A stretch of DNA of 64,000 nucleotides from Micromonospora haikouensis (GTDB taxonomy: Bacteria; Actinomycetota; Actinomycetes; Mycobacteriales; Micromonosporaceae): assembly GCF_900091595.1 (NCBI RefSeq), contig NZ_FMCW01000019.1, positions 101,047-165,046 on the forward strand, in the 5' to 3' direction. The position numbers were made by a program, and so were the translations under genes. Position 1 is the stretch's first letter; the number at the start of each line of letters is the position of its first letter. The notes below the pieces were generated by a model. The model saw nothing but the letters and a program-made list of their open reading frames with translations, did no database searches and was not told the DNA's origin. Below are positions 52,968 through 61,289 of the stretch, piece by piece.

Positions 52968-53498
52968 ATGACGGACGTCGGAGGGACGGAACGGACGTTG
53001 GTGCTGCTGCGGCACGCCAAGGCGGAGGCACCGGGCAGCGGCCCGGACGTCCAGCGGCCGCTCACCGCGCGGGGGCACGCCGACTCGGCCGCCGCCGGTG
53101 CCTGGCTGGCCCGGCACGGCCTGCTCCCTGACGTGGTGCTCTGCTCGGCCGCCCGGCGCACCCGCCAGACCTGGCACGGGGTGCAGCTGGGCATGACCGG
53201 CGCGGCGGACGAGGCGGGGCCGGCCGGTCCCGCCCCGCAGGTGCGCTACGAGCCGGGCGCGTACGAGGCACGCCCGGCGGACCTGTTGGCGCTGGTGCGG
53301 TCGACCCCGGCGGAGGCGACGACGGTGCTGCTGGTCGCCCACAACCCGGGCATCTCGCTGCTCTCGGCGCTGCTCGACCCGGAACGCGCGGACCAGGAGG
53401 GCCTGCGCACCACCGACCTGGTGGTGCACCGCACCCGGCTCCCCTGGGCCGAGCTGCACCGCGCCGAAATCGTCGCCCGCCACACCGCCCGCGCCTGA
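52968..53498 (+). CDS. sixA: Phosphohistidine phosphatase SixA family
   Basis: 176 aa. RHG motif LLRHAKAE (about 12-19) with the catalytic His, and CSAARRTRQTW and LLVAHNPGIS with the second His, mark the histidine phosphatase superfamily. SixA removes phosphate from HPr or histidine kinase phosphotransfer domains. ATG at 52968 has no clear Shine-Dalgarno. It lies between two DUF6458 genes and ends at palindrome copy D. Confidence 0.9.
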   Translation: MTDVGGTERTLVLLRHAKAEAPGSGPDVQRPLTARGHADSAAAGAWLARHGLLPDVVLCSAARRTRQTWHGVQLGMTGAADEAGPAGPAPQVRYEPGAYEARPADLLALVRSTPAEATTVLLVAHNPGISLLSALLDPERADQEGLRTTDLVVHRTRLPWAELHRAEIVARHTARA

Positions 53499-53504
53499 GG
53501 CGCA

Positions 53505-53555
53505 AGGAAGGGCCCCCTGTTAACGCATTCCGTTGTACAGGGGACCCCTGTTAAC
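53505..53555. repeat. Dispersed intergenic palindrome, copy D
   Basis: GGAAGGGCCCCCTGTTAACG with the reverse half GTACAGGGGACCCC, very similar to copy B. Lies between the convergent sixA and DUF6458 genes. Confidence 0.8.
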
Positions 53556-53626
53556 ACCTGCGAACGGCCGAGGTGCGACCGCGCCGGGCGGGCGGCCCGG
53601 CGGGCCGGCCCGGGCGGGCGGGCGGG

Positions 53627-53664
53627 CCGGTATGCGGCCGGTGTGCCGGTATGCGGCCGGTGTG
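53627..53664. repeat. Tandem repeat, 2 x 19 bp
   Basis: CCGGTATGCGGCCGGTGTG twice in tandem, followed by a partial third copy, in a very GC-rich gap before the second DUF6458 gene. Confidence 0.8.
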
Positions 53665-53674
53665 CCGGTGGGCC

Positions 53675-53944
53675 TCAGGAGGGCGGTGCCGTGGGCGGCG
53701 GTGGATCGGGCGGAGGCGGCATCATGGCGGTCGGATGCGACAGCCTGTTCTCCTCCACGATCAGGGTGCGCGCCCGCTTGCGCCGGTCCTGCCAGAACCA
53801 GAGCGTGGTGAGCAGCACGGCCAACCCGGCCAGGATGAACACCCAGCCGACCGCGCGCAGGTCCACCCACCAGACGTTGGCCCGGATGGCGAAGGTCACG
53901 ATCGCGCCGATGGCGATGAGGAAGATTCCACTACCAATGCCCAT
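53675..53944 (-). CDS. DUF6458 small membrane protein, paralog 2
   Basis: 89 aa with two membrane helices (FLIAIGAIVTFAIRANVWWV; VGWVFILAGLAVLLTTLWFW), a basic stretch (RRKRAR) and a Pro-rich end. Paralog of the gene at 52564, on the same strand, sharing the N-terminal MGIG.IFLIA.GAI pattern. ATG at 53944 has GGGGGTG upstream. Function unknown. Confidence 0.83.
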   Translation of the reverse strand: MGIGSGIFLIAIGAIVTFAIRANVWWVDLRAVGWVFILAGLAVLLTTLWFWQDRRKRARTLIVEENRLSHPTAMMPPPPDPPPPTAPPS

Positions 53945-54127
53945 GTGCGCTGCACCCCCACGTGCGGTGGCTCTGGGCGTTCACTGACGACGTCCGGGCC
54001 TCGGTTACCCGCCCGGCCGGGCAAGTACCCGGGATGCGACCGGCGATAGGGGACACGCGGGACTATTCGGCACGGGTCGCCGAAGCGGGGCGGGACAGCG
54101 GCCGCCGACGAGACGGGGCGGGACGGC

Positions 54128-54161
54128 GACGGCCGGCGAGTTGGGGGACTCGCCGGCCGTC
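54128..54161 (-). terminator. Terminator of the acyl-CoA dehydrogenase gene
   Basis: A perfect 14-bp stem with a 6-nt G-rich loop, 34-67 bp downstream of the gene's stop. Confidence 0.75.
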
Positions 54162-54194
54162 CGGGGGCCGCTGTGGTGCGTCAGCGGCTCAGGT

Positions 54195-56051
54195 TCAGAA
54201 CGCCTCCTCCGGGAGGTCCATCAGCTCCAGGTCGGTGCTCTCGATGATCCGCCGGTCGGCGCCGAGCCGGGGCAGCACCTCGCGGGCGAAGAACTTCGCG
54301 GCGGCCACCTTGCCGGTGTAGAACGCCTTGTCGGCGGCGGAGACCTCACCGGCCAGGGCGCGCAGGGCGACGTCGGCCTGCCGCTGGAGCAGCCAGCCGA
54401 CGACGAGGTCGCCGACCGCCAGCAGGAACCGGCGGCTGCTGAGGCCCACCTTGTAGAGCGCCCGGGCGTCGCCGCCCTGCGCCTCGCCGAGCCAGCCGGT
54501 CAGCACGCCGAGGATGGTCTGCACCTCGGCGAGCGCCTTGCCGAGCGCCTGCCGCTCCTGCTTGAGCTGGCCGTTGCCGCCCTCGGAGGTGATGAACTCC
54601 TGGATCTCGCCGGCGACCGTCATGAGGGCCTTGCCGTTGTCCCGAACGATCTTGCGGAAGATCAGGTCGAGGCTCTGGATCGCGGTGGTGCCCTCGTACA
54701 GGGTGTCGATCTTGGCGTCCCGGACGTACTGCTCCAGCGGGTAGTCCTGGAGGAAGCCGGAGCCGCCGAAGGTCTGCAGCGCCTCGTGACCCAGCATCTC
54801 GTACGCCCGCTCGGAGCCGACGCCCTTGACCAGCGGCAGCAGCAGGTCGTTGACCCGCTTGGCGATCTTCGTCGCCTGCTCGTCGCCGGCCGCCTCGGCG
54901 ATGGCGACCTGGTCCTGCCAGGAGGCCGTGTAGCAGACCAGGGCGCGCAGGCCCTCGGCGTACGACTTCTGGAGCATCAGCGAGCGGCGCACGTCCGGGT
55001 GGTGGGTGATGGTGACCCGGGGCGCGGTCTTGTCGGCCTGCTGGATCAGGTCGGCGCCCTGCACGCGGTTCTTGGCGTACTCGAGGGCGTTGAGGTATCC
55101 GGTGGAGAGCGTGGCGATGGCCTTGGTGCCGACCATCATCCGGGCGTACTCGATGATCATGAACATCTGCCGGATGCCGTCGTGCTTCTCGCCGAGCAGC
55201 CAGCCCTTCGCCGGCACGCCGTGCTCGCCGAAGGTCATCTCGCAGGTGTTGGAGACCTTGATCCCCATCTTGTGCTCGACGTTGGTGGCGTAGACGCCGT
55301 TGCGCTCGCCCAGCTCGCCGGTCTCCGGGTCGAAGTGGAACTTCGGCACGACGAAGAGCGACAGGCCCTTGGTGCCGGGGCCGCCGACGCCCTCGACGCC
55401 GACCGGGCGGGCCAGCACGTAGTGCACGATGTTGTCGCTCAGGTCGTGCTCGCCGGAGGTGATGAAGCGCTTCACGCCCTCGATGTGCCACGAGCCGTCC
55501 GGCTGCGGGATCGCCCGGGTGCGGCCGGCGCCCACGTCCGAGCCCGCGTCGGGCTCGGTGAGCACCATCGTGGAGCCCCACTGCTTGTCGATGAAGAGCT
55601 TGGCCCACTTCTTCTGCTGCTCGGTGCCCTCGACGTGCAGCACGTGCGCGAAGGACGGGCCGGAGGCGTACATCCAGACGGGGGCGTTCGCGCCGAGCAC
55701 CAGCTCGGCGAGGGACCACCAGAGGGCACGCGGGGCGTTGGTGCCGTCGAGCGCCGGCGGGAGGTCGAGCCGCCAGAACTCGGACTCCATGAACGCCCGG
55801 TAAGACTTCTTGAACGGCTCCGGCAGCGGCGCGGTGTGCGTGGCCGGGTCGAAGACCGGGGGGTTGCGGTCGCTGTCCGAGTAGCTTGCCGCGAGGTCCT
55901 CGCGGGCGAGGCGGTCCACCTCGGCGAGGAAGCTGCGCGCGGTGTCGACGTCGAGATCCGAGTACGGCTCCTGGCCGAACGCCCGGTCCGCCCCGAAGAC
56001 CTCGAACAGGTTGAACTCAAGGTCCCGGAGGTTGCTCTTGTAGTGGGTCAT
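54195..56051 (-). CDS. Acyl-CoA dehydrogenase (FadE5-like)
   Basis: 618 aa, the long acyl-CoA dehydrogenase type of actinobacteria. FAD/substrate motifs include MVLTEPDAGSDVGAGRTRA, HKMGIKVSNTCEMTFG, and the late-region QTFGGSGFLQDYPLEQYVRD with YEGTTAIQSLDL, which carries the catalytic Glu. It catalyses the first step of fatty acid beta-oxidation. A 16-bp pseudo-palindrome lies upstream, probably a repressor site. ATG at 56051 has GGAAG upstream. Confidence 0.93.
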   Translation of the reverse strand: MTHYKSNLRDLEFNLFEVFGADRAFGQEPYSDLDVDTARSFLAEVDRLAREDLAASYSDSDRNPPVFDPATHTAPLPEPFKKSYRAFMESEFWRLDLPPALDGTNAPRALWWSLAELVLGANAPVWMYASGPSFAHVLHVEGTEQQKKWAKLFIDKQWGSTMVLTEPDAGSDVGAGRTRAIPQPDGSWHIEGVKRFITSGEHDLSDNIVHYVLARPVGVEGVGGPGTKGLSLFVVPKFHFDPETGELGERNGVYATNVEHKMGIKVSNTCEMTFGEHGVPAKGWLLGEKHDGIRQMFMIIEYARMMVGTKAIATLSTGYLNALEYAKNRVQGADLIQQADKTAPRVTITHHPDVRRSLMLQKSYAEGLRALVCYTASWQDQVAIAEAAGDEQATKIAKRVNDLLLPLVKGVGSERAYEMLGHEALQTFGGSGFLQDYPLEQYVRDAKIDTLYEGTTAIQSLDLIFRKIVRDNGKALMTVAGEIQEFITSEGGNGQLKQERQALGKALAEVQTILGVLTGWLGEAQGGDARALYKVGLSSRRFLLAVGDLVVGWLLQRQADVALRALAGEVSAADKAFYTGKVAAAKFFAREVLPRLGADRRIIESTDLELMDLPEEAF

Positions 56052-56079
56052 GCTCGCTGGCCCCGCTTCCCGGACAGGT

Positions 56080-56095
56080 GTTACCGATCAGTAAC
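56080..56095. promoter_or_regulatory. Candidate TetR-type operator of the acyl-CoA dehydrogenase gene
   Basis: GTTACCGATCAGTAAC, a near-perfect palindrome 29-44 bp upstream of the ATG. TTACYGATCRGTAA-like sites are typical for TetR regulators of fatty acid genes. The regulator is not encoded in the window. Confidence 0.6.
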
Positions 56096-56237
56096 CCCGA
56101 CTGTATTACTCGCGGGTAGGCAGCGACAAGCTCAACGTGGAAGTGACGGCGATTACACACCCGCGCTTCGGCCGTCGAGGGGCGGGGGCCGGGCGGGCCG
56201 GGAGCAGCGAGGCGGAGCCGGACCGGCCGGCGAACAC

Positions 56238-57482
56238 TCAGCCCTCGGCCGCGCCGACCTCCCAGCTCGGCACGGGGGCGGTCACCGCGCTGCTGTGGCC
56301 GGCGTACTCCATCAGGACCAGGGCGATGTCGTCGTCGAGCCGGCCGTGCACCCACTCGACCAGGGCGGTCTCCAGCGAAGCCAGCCCGTCGCCGACCGTG
56401 CCGTGGCCGAGCAGCCGCCAGGCGCGGTCGGCCGTCGGGAAGAACTCGCCGTCCCGGCGCGCCTCGCCCAGGCCGTCGGTGAACAGCAGCAGCCGGTCCC
56501 CCGGCTCCAGGCGCTCGACCCGGGGCCGGACGACCGGCATGAAGCCCAGCGGCGGCGCGGGCGCGGGCGGCTCGAGGGGGATCACCGCGCCCCGGCGCAG
56601 CAGCAGCGGCGACGGGTGGCCGCAGTTGACGATGGTGAGGGTGCCGCCCCGCTCCTCGACCAGGGCCGCGGTGACGAAGTCCTCGTCGCCGACGTTGCGG
56701 GCCACCGCCCGGTCCAGGTCGGCGACCACCGCCCGCAGGTCGGCCCGCTCGTACGCGACGTGCCGGTACGAGCCCAGCACGATACTGGCCAGCCGCACGG
56801 CGTCCAGCCCCTTGCCGCGCACGTCACCGATGATCATGCGGACGCCGTACGGGGTGTCGATCGCCTCGTACAGGTCGCCGCCGATCTCGGCGGTGGCGGT
56901 CGAGGAGATGTAGCGCCCCGCCACGGCCAGGGTCCCCACCTGCGGGCCCAGCGGACGCAGCACCGCCTGCTGGGCCACCGCCGCCAGCTTGGACAGCTCG
57001 GCGATCTGCTCCGCCTGCCGCTGCCGCACGGCGGCCACCGCCGCCGCGATGCCGGTGGCGAGCGCGATGCCGGCCACGTTGACGGCGGTGACCAGCGACG
57101 TCCGCGGCTCGGCGAGGGCGAAGGCGGAACCGATCGCGGTCGCGGCGGCCCCCACCCCGAGCACCACCCGCCAGGAGGCCAGTGCCGCGGCGAGGAACGG
57201 GGCGGCGACCATCAGCGCCACGTAGTGCGCCCAGCGGCCGTCCGCCAGCTCCACGCCGGAGATGATCGCGAGCAGGACGAGGGCCGCGCCGAGGCCGGCG
57301 CGGGATCCGGGGCTCAGCGGGCCACGGCCCGACTGGATGGCATGCATGCGTACGAGGGACAGCATGCCTGATGGACGTGAACCGGTGAATGAGCCTGGCC
57401 CGTCGGCCGAGGATGTTCTGCCCGGCCGGGTCTCCGGCGGCGGCCGGTCCGGCCCCGGTCGCACCGCCCCGCCCGAGGTCAT
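56238..57482 (-). CDS. SpoIIE-type PP2C serine/threonine phosphatase, membrane-bound
   Basis: 414 aa. An N-terminal membrane region (~55-150; VLLAIISGVELADGRW, VALMVAAPFLAAALASWRVV) precedes a short coiled coil and a PP2C/SpoIIE phosphatase domain with GGDLYEAIDT, MIIGDVRGKGLDAVRLAS, FVTAALVEERGGTLTIVNCG and LLLFTDGLGEAR. Such phosphatases act on anti-sigma factor antagonists in actinobacteria. ATG at 57482 lies 4 nt after the RlpA-like stop; ATG at 57365 is an alternative start. No sensor domain beyond the membrane part is seen. Confidence 0.88.
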   Translation of the reverse strand: MTSGGAVRPGPDRPPPETRPGRTSSADGPGSFTGSRPSGMLSLVRMHAIQSGRGPLSPGSRAGLGAALVLLAIISGVELADGRWAHYVALMVAAPFLAAALASWRVVLGVGAAATAIGSAFALAEPRTSLVTAVNVAGIALATGIAAAVAAVRQRQAEQIAELSKLAAVAQQAVLRPLGPQVGTLAVAGRYISSTATAEIGGDLYEAIDTPYGVRMIIGDVRGKGLDAVRLASIVLGSYRHVAYERADLRAVVADLDRAVARNVGDEDFVTAALVEERGGTLTIVNCGHPSPLLLRRGAVIPLEPPAPAPPLGFMPVVRPRVERLEPGDRLLLFTDGLGEARRDGEFFPTADRAWRLLGHGTVGDGLASLETALVEWVHGRLDDDIALVLMEYAGHSSAVTAPVPSWEVGAAEG

Positions 57483-57486
57483 CGGG

Positions 57487-58131
57487 TCAGCCCAGGACCT
57501 CGTACTTCACGGTCAGTGCGCCGACGTCGACGGAGGCGATGGCCGCGAACGCGGCCCGCGACAGGTCGAGGCAGCGGCCGTCGATGAAGGGGCCCCGGTC
57601 GTTGATCCGGACGGTGACCGACTTGCCGTTGGCCGGGTTCGTCACCCGGACCATGGTGTCGAACGGCAGGGTCTTGTGGGCGGCGGTCATGGCGCTCGGG
57701 TCGAAGTTCTCCCCGTTGGCGGTGAGCTGCCCCTCGTCGTAGAAGGACGCCCCGCACGAGCCGCTGTCGACGACGTTGCTGGTCGGGGTGGGCTTCTTGG
57801 TGGCGACCGCCTTCGTGGCGGCCGGCTTCGGCGCGGCGGTGCGCGGCCTGCTCCGCGAGGCGGCCTGGCTCCGGGTGGCCTTCGGGCTGGCCGTGACGGT
57901 CGGCGACGGGCTGGCGCTGGGCGGGACGCTCGCGCTGGGCGACGGCGCGGCCGTGGTGGTGGGGGGGCTCACCGGGACGTCGGCGACGGTCGGGTGCGGG
58001 GCCGCCTCGCCGGAGGTCAGGCTCACCGCGCCGACGGTGCCGCCGACGGCGAGCGCGACGCCGACCGCCGCGGTGGCCGCGATCCCGGCCGGCGAGGAGA
58101 ACAATCGGGTACGGGAGTGCCTACCAACCAC
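57487..58131 (-). CDS. RlpA-like septal ring lytic transglycosylase family protein
   Basis: 214 aa. An N-terminal membrane/signal segment (GIAATAAVGVALAVGGTVGA) is followed by a Pro/Ser/Ala-rich linker and a C-terminal double-psi beta-barrel of RlpA type: ASFYDEGQLTANGENFDP, AAHKTLPFDTMVRVTN, and VRINDRGPFIDGRCLDLS with the catalytic Asp of NDRGPF. It acts on peptidoglycan, probably outside the membrane. GTG at 58131 has AAAGGA upstream. The SpoIIE-type phosphatase gene follows by 4 bp, which suggests co-transcription. Confidence 0.85.
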   Translation of the reverse strand: MVGRHSRTRLFSSPAGIAATAAVGVALAVGGTVGAVSLTSGEAAPHPTVADVPVSPPTTTAAPSPSASVPPSASPSPTVTASPKATRSQAASRSRPRTAAPKPAATKAVATKKPTPTSNVVDSGSCGASFYDEGQLTANGENFDPSAMTAAHKTLPFDTMVRVTNPANGKSVTVRINDRGPFIDGRCLDLSRAAFAAIASVDVGALTVKYEVLG

Positions 58132-58165
58132 GGGCCCGGTCCTTTCGTCGTGGATAACGAAGTCG

Positions 58166-58193
58166 TTGTTCAGGACGAAGTCCTGGAGAACAA
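58166..58193 (-). promoter_or_regulatory. Hairpin in the 5' region of the RlpA-like gene
   Basis: TTGTTC-AGGAC-GAA-GTCCT-GGA-GAACAA forms a two-part stem, 35 nt upstream of the GTG. Could influence translation or be a promoter-side structure. No known riboswitch consensus was matched. Confidence 0.35.
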
Positions 58194-58361
58194 ACCGGCC
58201 CGGACCGTAACGAGAGAAGCACTTCCGAAGTCAACGTGATCATGGCGCTATGTTCGTATTTGCTCGCATACGTGTGGCCGATCATCCGAGGCGGCGTGGC
58301 CCGCTCGGCCCCGGGCGGGCCGGACCCCACCGGGGCGTCGATCTGGCGCAGGATGGGCGGC

Positions 58362-58922
58362 ATGCCCGCTGAGCTGAGCGAACGTCTCGTCGAGCTGTTC
58401 CGGTGGATCGACCCCGGCCCGCAGAGCACCCACCTGGTCAGCGACGTCTCCGGGTGGTGGCGGGACCCGGCGGTGCTGGCGGGGCTCGGGCCGGCCCTGG
58501 CCGCGCCGTTCCGGGACGCCCGACCGACCGTGGTGCTCGCCCCCGCCGTGACCGGGTTGCTGCTCGGCCCGCTCGCCGCGACCGCCCTCGGGGTCGGCTT
58601 CGCGCCGGCGCAAAAGGCGGGGGACGGGCGGCTGCCCGCCGGTGCGACGACCTGGGCGCAGAGCCCCCCGGACTTCCGGGGCCGCCGGGTCGACCTGGGC
58701 GTCCGGGACCGGCACCTCGGCCCCGGCGACCGGGTGCTGGTGGTCGACGACTGGGTGGCCACCGGCGCCCAACTGCACGCCCTGTACGCGATCTGCGCCG
58801 CCCGGGGCGCCGAGGTCCTCGGCACCTCCGCCGTGGTGCTCGACTGCCCGCCCGCGCTCGCCGCCGAGCTGCGGATACGCGGCCTGGTCGAGGGCGACCG
58901 GCTGACGCCATCCGAGGGTTGA
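58362..58922 (+). CDS. Phosphoribosyltransferase family protein
   Basis: 186 aa. PRTase fold with the PRPP loop VLVVDDWVATGAQ and the N-terminal region VVLAPAVTGLLLGPLAA. Resembles adenine phosphoribosyltransferase-like proteins, but the substrate is unclear. ATG at 58362 has AGGATGGG upstream; the longer frame to 58236 looks non-coding. Divergent from the RlpA-like gene. Confidence 0.82.
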   Translation: MPAELSERLVELFRWIDPGPQSTHLVSDVSGWWRDPAVLAGLGPALAAPFRDARPTVVLAPAVTGLLLGPLAATALGVGFAPAQKAGDGRLPAGATTWAQSPPDFRGRRVDLGVRDRHLGPGDRVLVVDDWVATGAQLHALYAICAARGAEVLGTSAVVLDCPPALAAELRIRGLVEGDRLTPSEG

Positions 58923-58948
58923 CCTCAAGCAAGCTTCAAGTCGCACGA
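58919..58948 (+). promoter_or_regulatory. Promoter of the questin-oxidase-like gene
   Basis: TTGACC -35 (58919-58924), 18-bp spacer and CACGAT -10 (58943-58948), 8 nt before the ATG at 58957, which suggests a leaderless mRNA. Confidence 0.5.
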
Positions 58949-58956
58949 TCGGGGGC

Positions 58957-60027
58957 ATGGACGACGGAATCCTGGATGAGGCGTACCGGCGGTTGCACCG
59001 CACCGGCCCGGAGTTCGAGGGCTGGCTCTCCAACCACGGCCCGATGGCGGTCGAGGCGTTGGTCCAGCACGGGCACGACGCCGAGGTGCACCGCTGGCTG
59101 GACGACTACCTGCGGCGGCTCGACGAGCTGCCGCGCGGCCTCCGGCCGATCGACGACTGGCGGGCCGCCCTCGGGGACCCGAAGCGCGCCGGCGACTGGC
59201 TCGCCCACTTCGACCGGGAGCTGCGCGAACGGCCCTGGCGGGACATTCTCGGCACCTGGTGGCCCCGGCTGCTGCCGGGCATCGCCGCCGGGGCCACCCA
59301 CGGCGTCATCCGGGTCGGGCACGCCGTGCGGGCGCTGCGGGCCGACGAGACCAGCCCGGACCGGCGCACCGAACTCGGCCAAGCCCTCGCCTACTGGGCC
59401 GCGCGCTGGCAGCCGGTACCGGGCGCACCCCTGCTGCCGGCGGCACCTCCCACCGGGGAGGGCGGGGAAGGCGGGGTGGCCGGGGAGGGCGGGGAGACCG
59501 GGGTGGCGTCCGCGCTGGCCGGGCTGCCCCGCATCGCCGACCGCACCGGCGGCATCCGCGAACGGCTGGGCCGGCTGCCGGACGTACCCGCATGGGAGTC
59601 GTCGCTCGCGGCGCTGCGGCCCGCGCGGACCCCGGCCGAGGCGGAGCGGGGGCTCGCCGAACTGGTGCACCGGGCGAGCCTCGACTACCTCCGGTACGGG
59701 CACGCGGAACCCGTCATGCTGGTGCACGCGGTGACCGCGCCGACGGCGGTGCTGCGTACGCTGCCGGAGCTGGACCCCGGGCTCTGGGCCCCGAGCCTCG
59801 CCGCGGCCTGGTCCGCGACGGCGGCCGTCACCGCCGTGTACGCCTCCCCGGCCGGTGTCGCGCCGCCGGCCGTCGCCCCCGGCACCACGGCGGAGGTCTT
59901 CGCCCGCGCGGCCCGGCACGGCGACGAGCACGTGGTGAAGCTCGCCGACGCGGTGCTCGACGCCCACGCGGCGACGGGGGACGAGCAGGTGCTCGCCGCG
60001 GCCGGCTACGCGGCGCAGCTGATCTGA
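58957..60027 (+). CDS. Questin oxidase family (DUF4243) protein
   Basis: 356 aa. N-terminal LDEAYRRLHRTGPEFEGWLS and SNHGPMAVEALVQHGHDAEV with TWWPRLLPGIAAGATHGVIR match the questin oxidase/DUF4243 family. Fungal members act in anthraquinone metabolism; the bacterial role is unknown. A Gly/Glu-rich insert lies near 165-180. A 23-bp tandem repeat starts over the stop codon. Confidence 0.85.
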   Translation: MDDGILDEAYRRLHRTGPEFEGWLSNHGPMAVEALVQHGHDAEVHRWLDDYLRRLDELPRGLRPIDDWRAALGDPKRAGDWLAHFDRELRERPWRDILGTWWPRLLPGIAAGATHGVIRVGHAVRALRADETSPDRRTELGQALAYWAARWQPVPGAPLLPAAPPTGEGGEGGVAGEGGETGVASALAGLPRIADRTGGIRERLGRLPDVPAWESSLAALRPARTPAEAERGLAELVHRASLDYLRYGHAEPVMLVHAVTAPTAVLRTLPELDPGLWAPSLAAAWSATAAVTAVYASPAGVAPPAVAPGTTAEVFARAARHGDEHVVKLADAVLDAHAATGDEQVLAAAGYAAQLI

Positions 60028-60085
60028 GCGGGGCGGCGCGGCTGATCTGAGCGGGGCGGCTCAGCTGAGCGGGGCGGCGCGGCGC
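60018..60085. repeat. Tandem repeat, about 3 x 23 bp
   Basis: Units of type GCTGATCTGAGCGGGGCGG, starting just before the questin-oxidase-like stop and running into the gap. The repeated TGA keeps a stop available in each unit. Confidence 0.75.
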
Positions 60086-60103
60086 GGCCGCGAGCAGCGC
60101 GGC

Positions 60104-60637
60104 TCAGCCGCCCGAGCCCGCTCCGCCGAGGAACTCCTCCACGGCGGTGCAGACCATGCCCAGCACATCCGCCGAGCGGGCCAGCGGACCGGGCACCAGC
60201 AGCGAGTGGTCGGCACCGTCGACCTCCAGCACGTGCGGGCTGAGCCGGCGGGCCTGGGTGCCGTCCCACAGGGCGTCGGCGGTGCCGCCCACCAGCAGGA
60301 ACGGGGCGGTCGCGCGGGCCAGCGCCTCGGTGACGTCGGCACGGCGCAGCAGCGGGGTGAGCCACACCGCCGGCAGCCCCCGGTCGGCGGCGAACGGGGC
60401 GGCGAAGCTGCCCAGCGACTTGCCGACCAGCAGGTGCGCCGGCTCCGCCAACGCCGGGGCGACCTGCTCGGCCACCCAGGCTCCCGCCCTGTCCAGATCC
60501 AGGTCCCCCGGCGCCCGCCAGGTGATCTCGTCGACGTCGAAGCCGATCCGGCGCAGGGCCTCGCCGACGTACGCGAACACGGGCCCCCGGGTGTCGTAGC
60601 CCTGCCCCGGAATCAGCACCGCACGCCGGTCCGCCAT
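60104..60637 (-). CDS. Small alpha/beta hydrolase
   Basis: 177 aa. Nucleophile motif GKSLGS, Asp region GGTADALWD and a His in GADHSLLVPGP give a possible Ser-Asp-His triad. Very short hydrolases of this kind are usually esterases or thioesterase-like; substrate unknown. ATG at 60637 has GGAGGG upstream. The open frame to 61042 covers other genes and is not used. Confidence 0.82.
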   Translation of the reverse strand: MADRRAVLIPGQGYDTRGPVFAYVGEALRRIGFDVDEITWRAPGDLDLDRAGAWVAEQVAPALAEPAHLLVGKSLGSFAAPFAADRGLPAVWLTPLLRRADVTEALARATAPFLLVGGTADALWDGTQARRLSPHVLEVDGADHSLLVPGPLARSADVLGMVCTAVEEFLGGAGSGG

Positions 60638-60820
60638 CACCCGCTCCCTCCGCCAGCCCACCTGCCAGCCACCGTAACGCCCCGGGCACGCAGCGCGAAG
60701 CAGCGCCGCTCCGACACGGGGCGCGGGTGGCGCGGCGCGGGTAAGCGCAGCGAGGGCCAGGTCGGGCCGGGGCAGGTCGCCGCGCGCCCGAATCCGGCGG
60801 CGGAGCGCGGCCGGGCCGCG

Positions 60821-60826
60821 TAGCCT
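60821..60826 (+). promoter_or_regulatory. -10 box of the ASCH-domain gene
   Basis: TAGCCT, 7 nt before the ATG at 60834, without a Shine-Dalgarno. Confidence 0.4.
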
Positions 60827-60833
60827 CGGCGGG

Positions 60834-61235
60834 ATGTGGCCCCGGATCGACGGACTGCGCAGCCTCGCCCTCGGCACCCCCGGCGAGCTGCGGGCGAGAC
60901 TCAACTCCCTGGTGCTGGCCGGGGCCAAGACGGCGACCGCCGGCCTGACCGACGAGTACGCCGAGGAGGGCGAGGAGCTGGAGCACGTCGGCGAGCGGCT
61001 CGCCCTCGTGGACGACCACGACGCGCCCGTCGGAGTCGTCAAGGTGACCGGCGTCGACGTGGTGCGCTTCGCCGACGTGCCGTGGGACTTCGCCCGCTCC
61101 GAAGGGGAGGGCGACCGGTCGATCGAGGAGTGGCGGGCCGGGCACGCCGCCTACTGGGCGCGGGTCGGCACCCCCGTCACCGACGACAGCCGGATCGTCT
61201 GCGTGCGGTTCCGGCTCGTCTCGACGCGGGGGTAA
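60834..61235 (+). CDS. ASCH domain protein
   Basis: 133 aa. The ASCH fold is visible in KTATAGLTDEYAEEGEELEH, VGVVKVTGVDVVRFADVPWD and the C-terminal RIVCVRFRLV. ASCH proteins are thought to bind RNA or to act as amidohydrolases on acylated nucleosides. Lies before palindrome copy E. Function in this organism not predictable. Confidence 0.85.
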   Translation: MWPRIDGLRSLALGTPGELRARLNSLVLAGAKTATAGLTDEYAEEGEELEHVGERLALVDDHDAPVGVVKVTGVDVVRFADVPWDFARSEGEGDRSIEEWRAGHAAYWARVGTPVTDDSRIVCVRFRLVSTRG

Positions 61236-61284
61236 GGAAGGGCCCCCTGTTAACGCATACGGTCGAGAAGGGTCCCCTTCTCAC
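61234..61284. repeat. Dispersed intergenic palindrome, copy E
   Basis: GGAAGGGCCCCCTGTTAACG followed by a diverged second half (GAGAAGGGTCCCCTTCTC), between the convergent ASCH and LLM oxidoreductase genes. The second half forms its own small hairpin. Confidence 0.75.
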
Positions 61285-61289
61285 ACCCC

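Noticed and set aside
53627..53664. CRISPR-like repeat
   Set aside because: Direct tandem units without spacers, so only a minisatellite.
58132..58361. ydaO-type c-di-AMP riboswitch before the RlpA-like gene
   Set aside because: Such riboswitches often precede rlpA-type genes, but the conserved core was not found; only a simple hairpin is seen.
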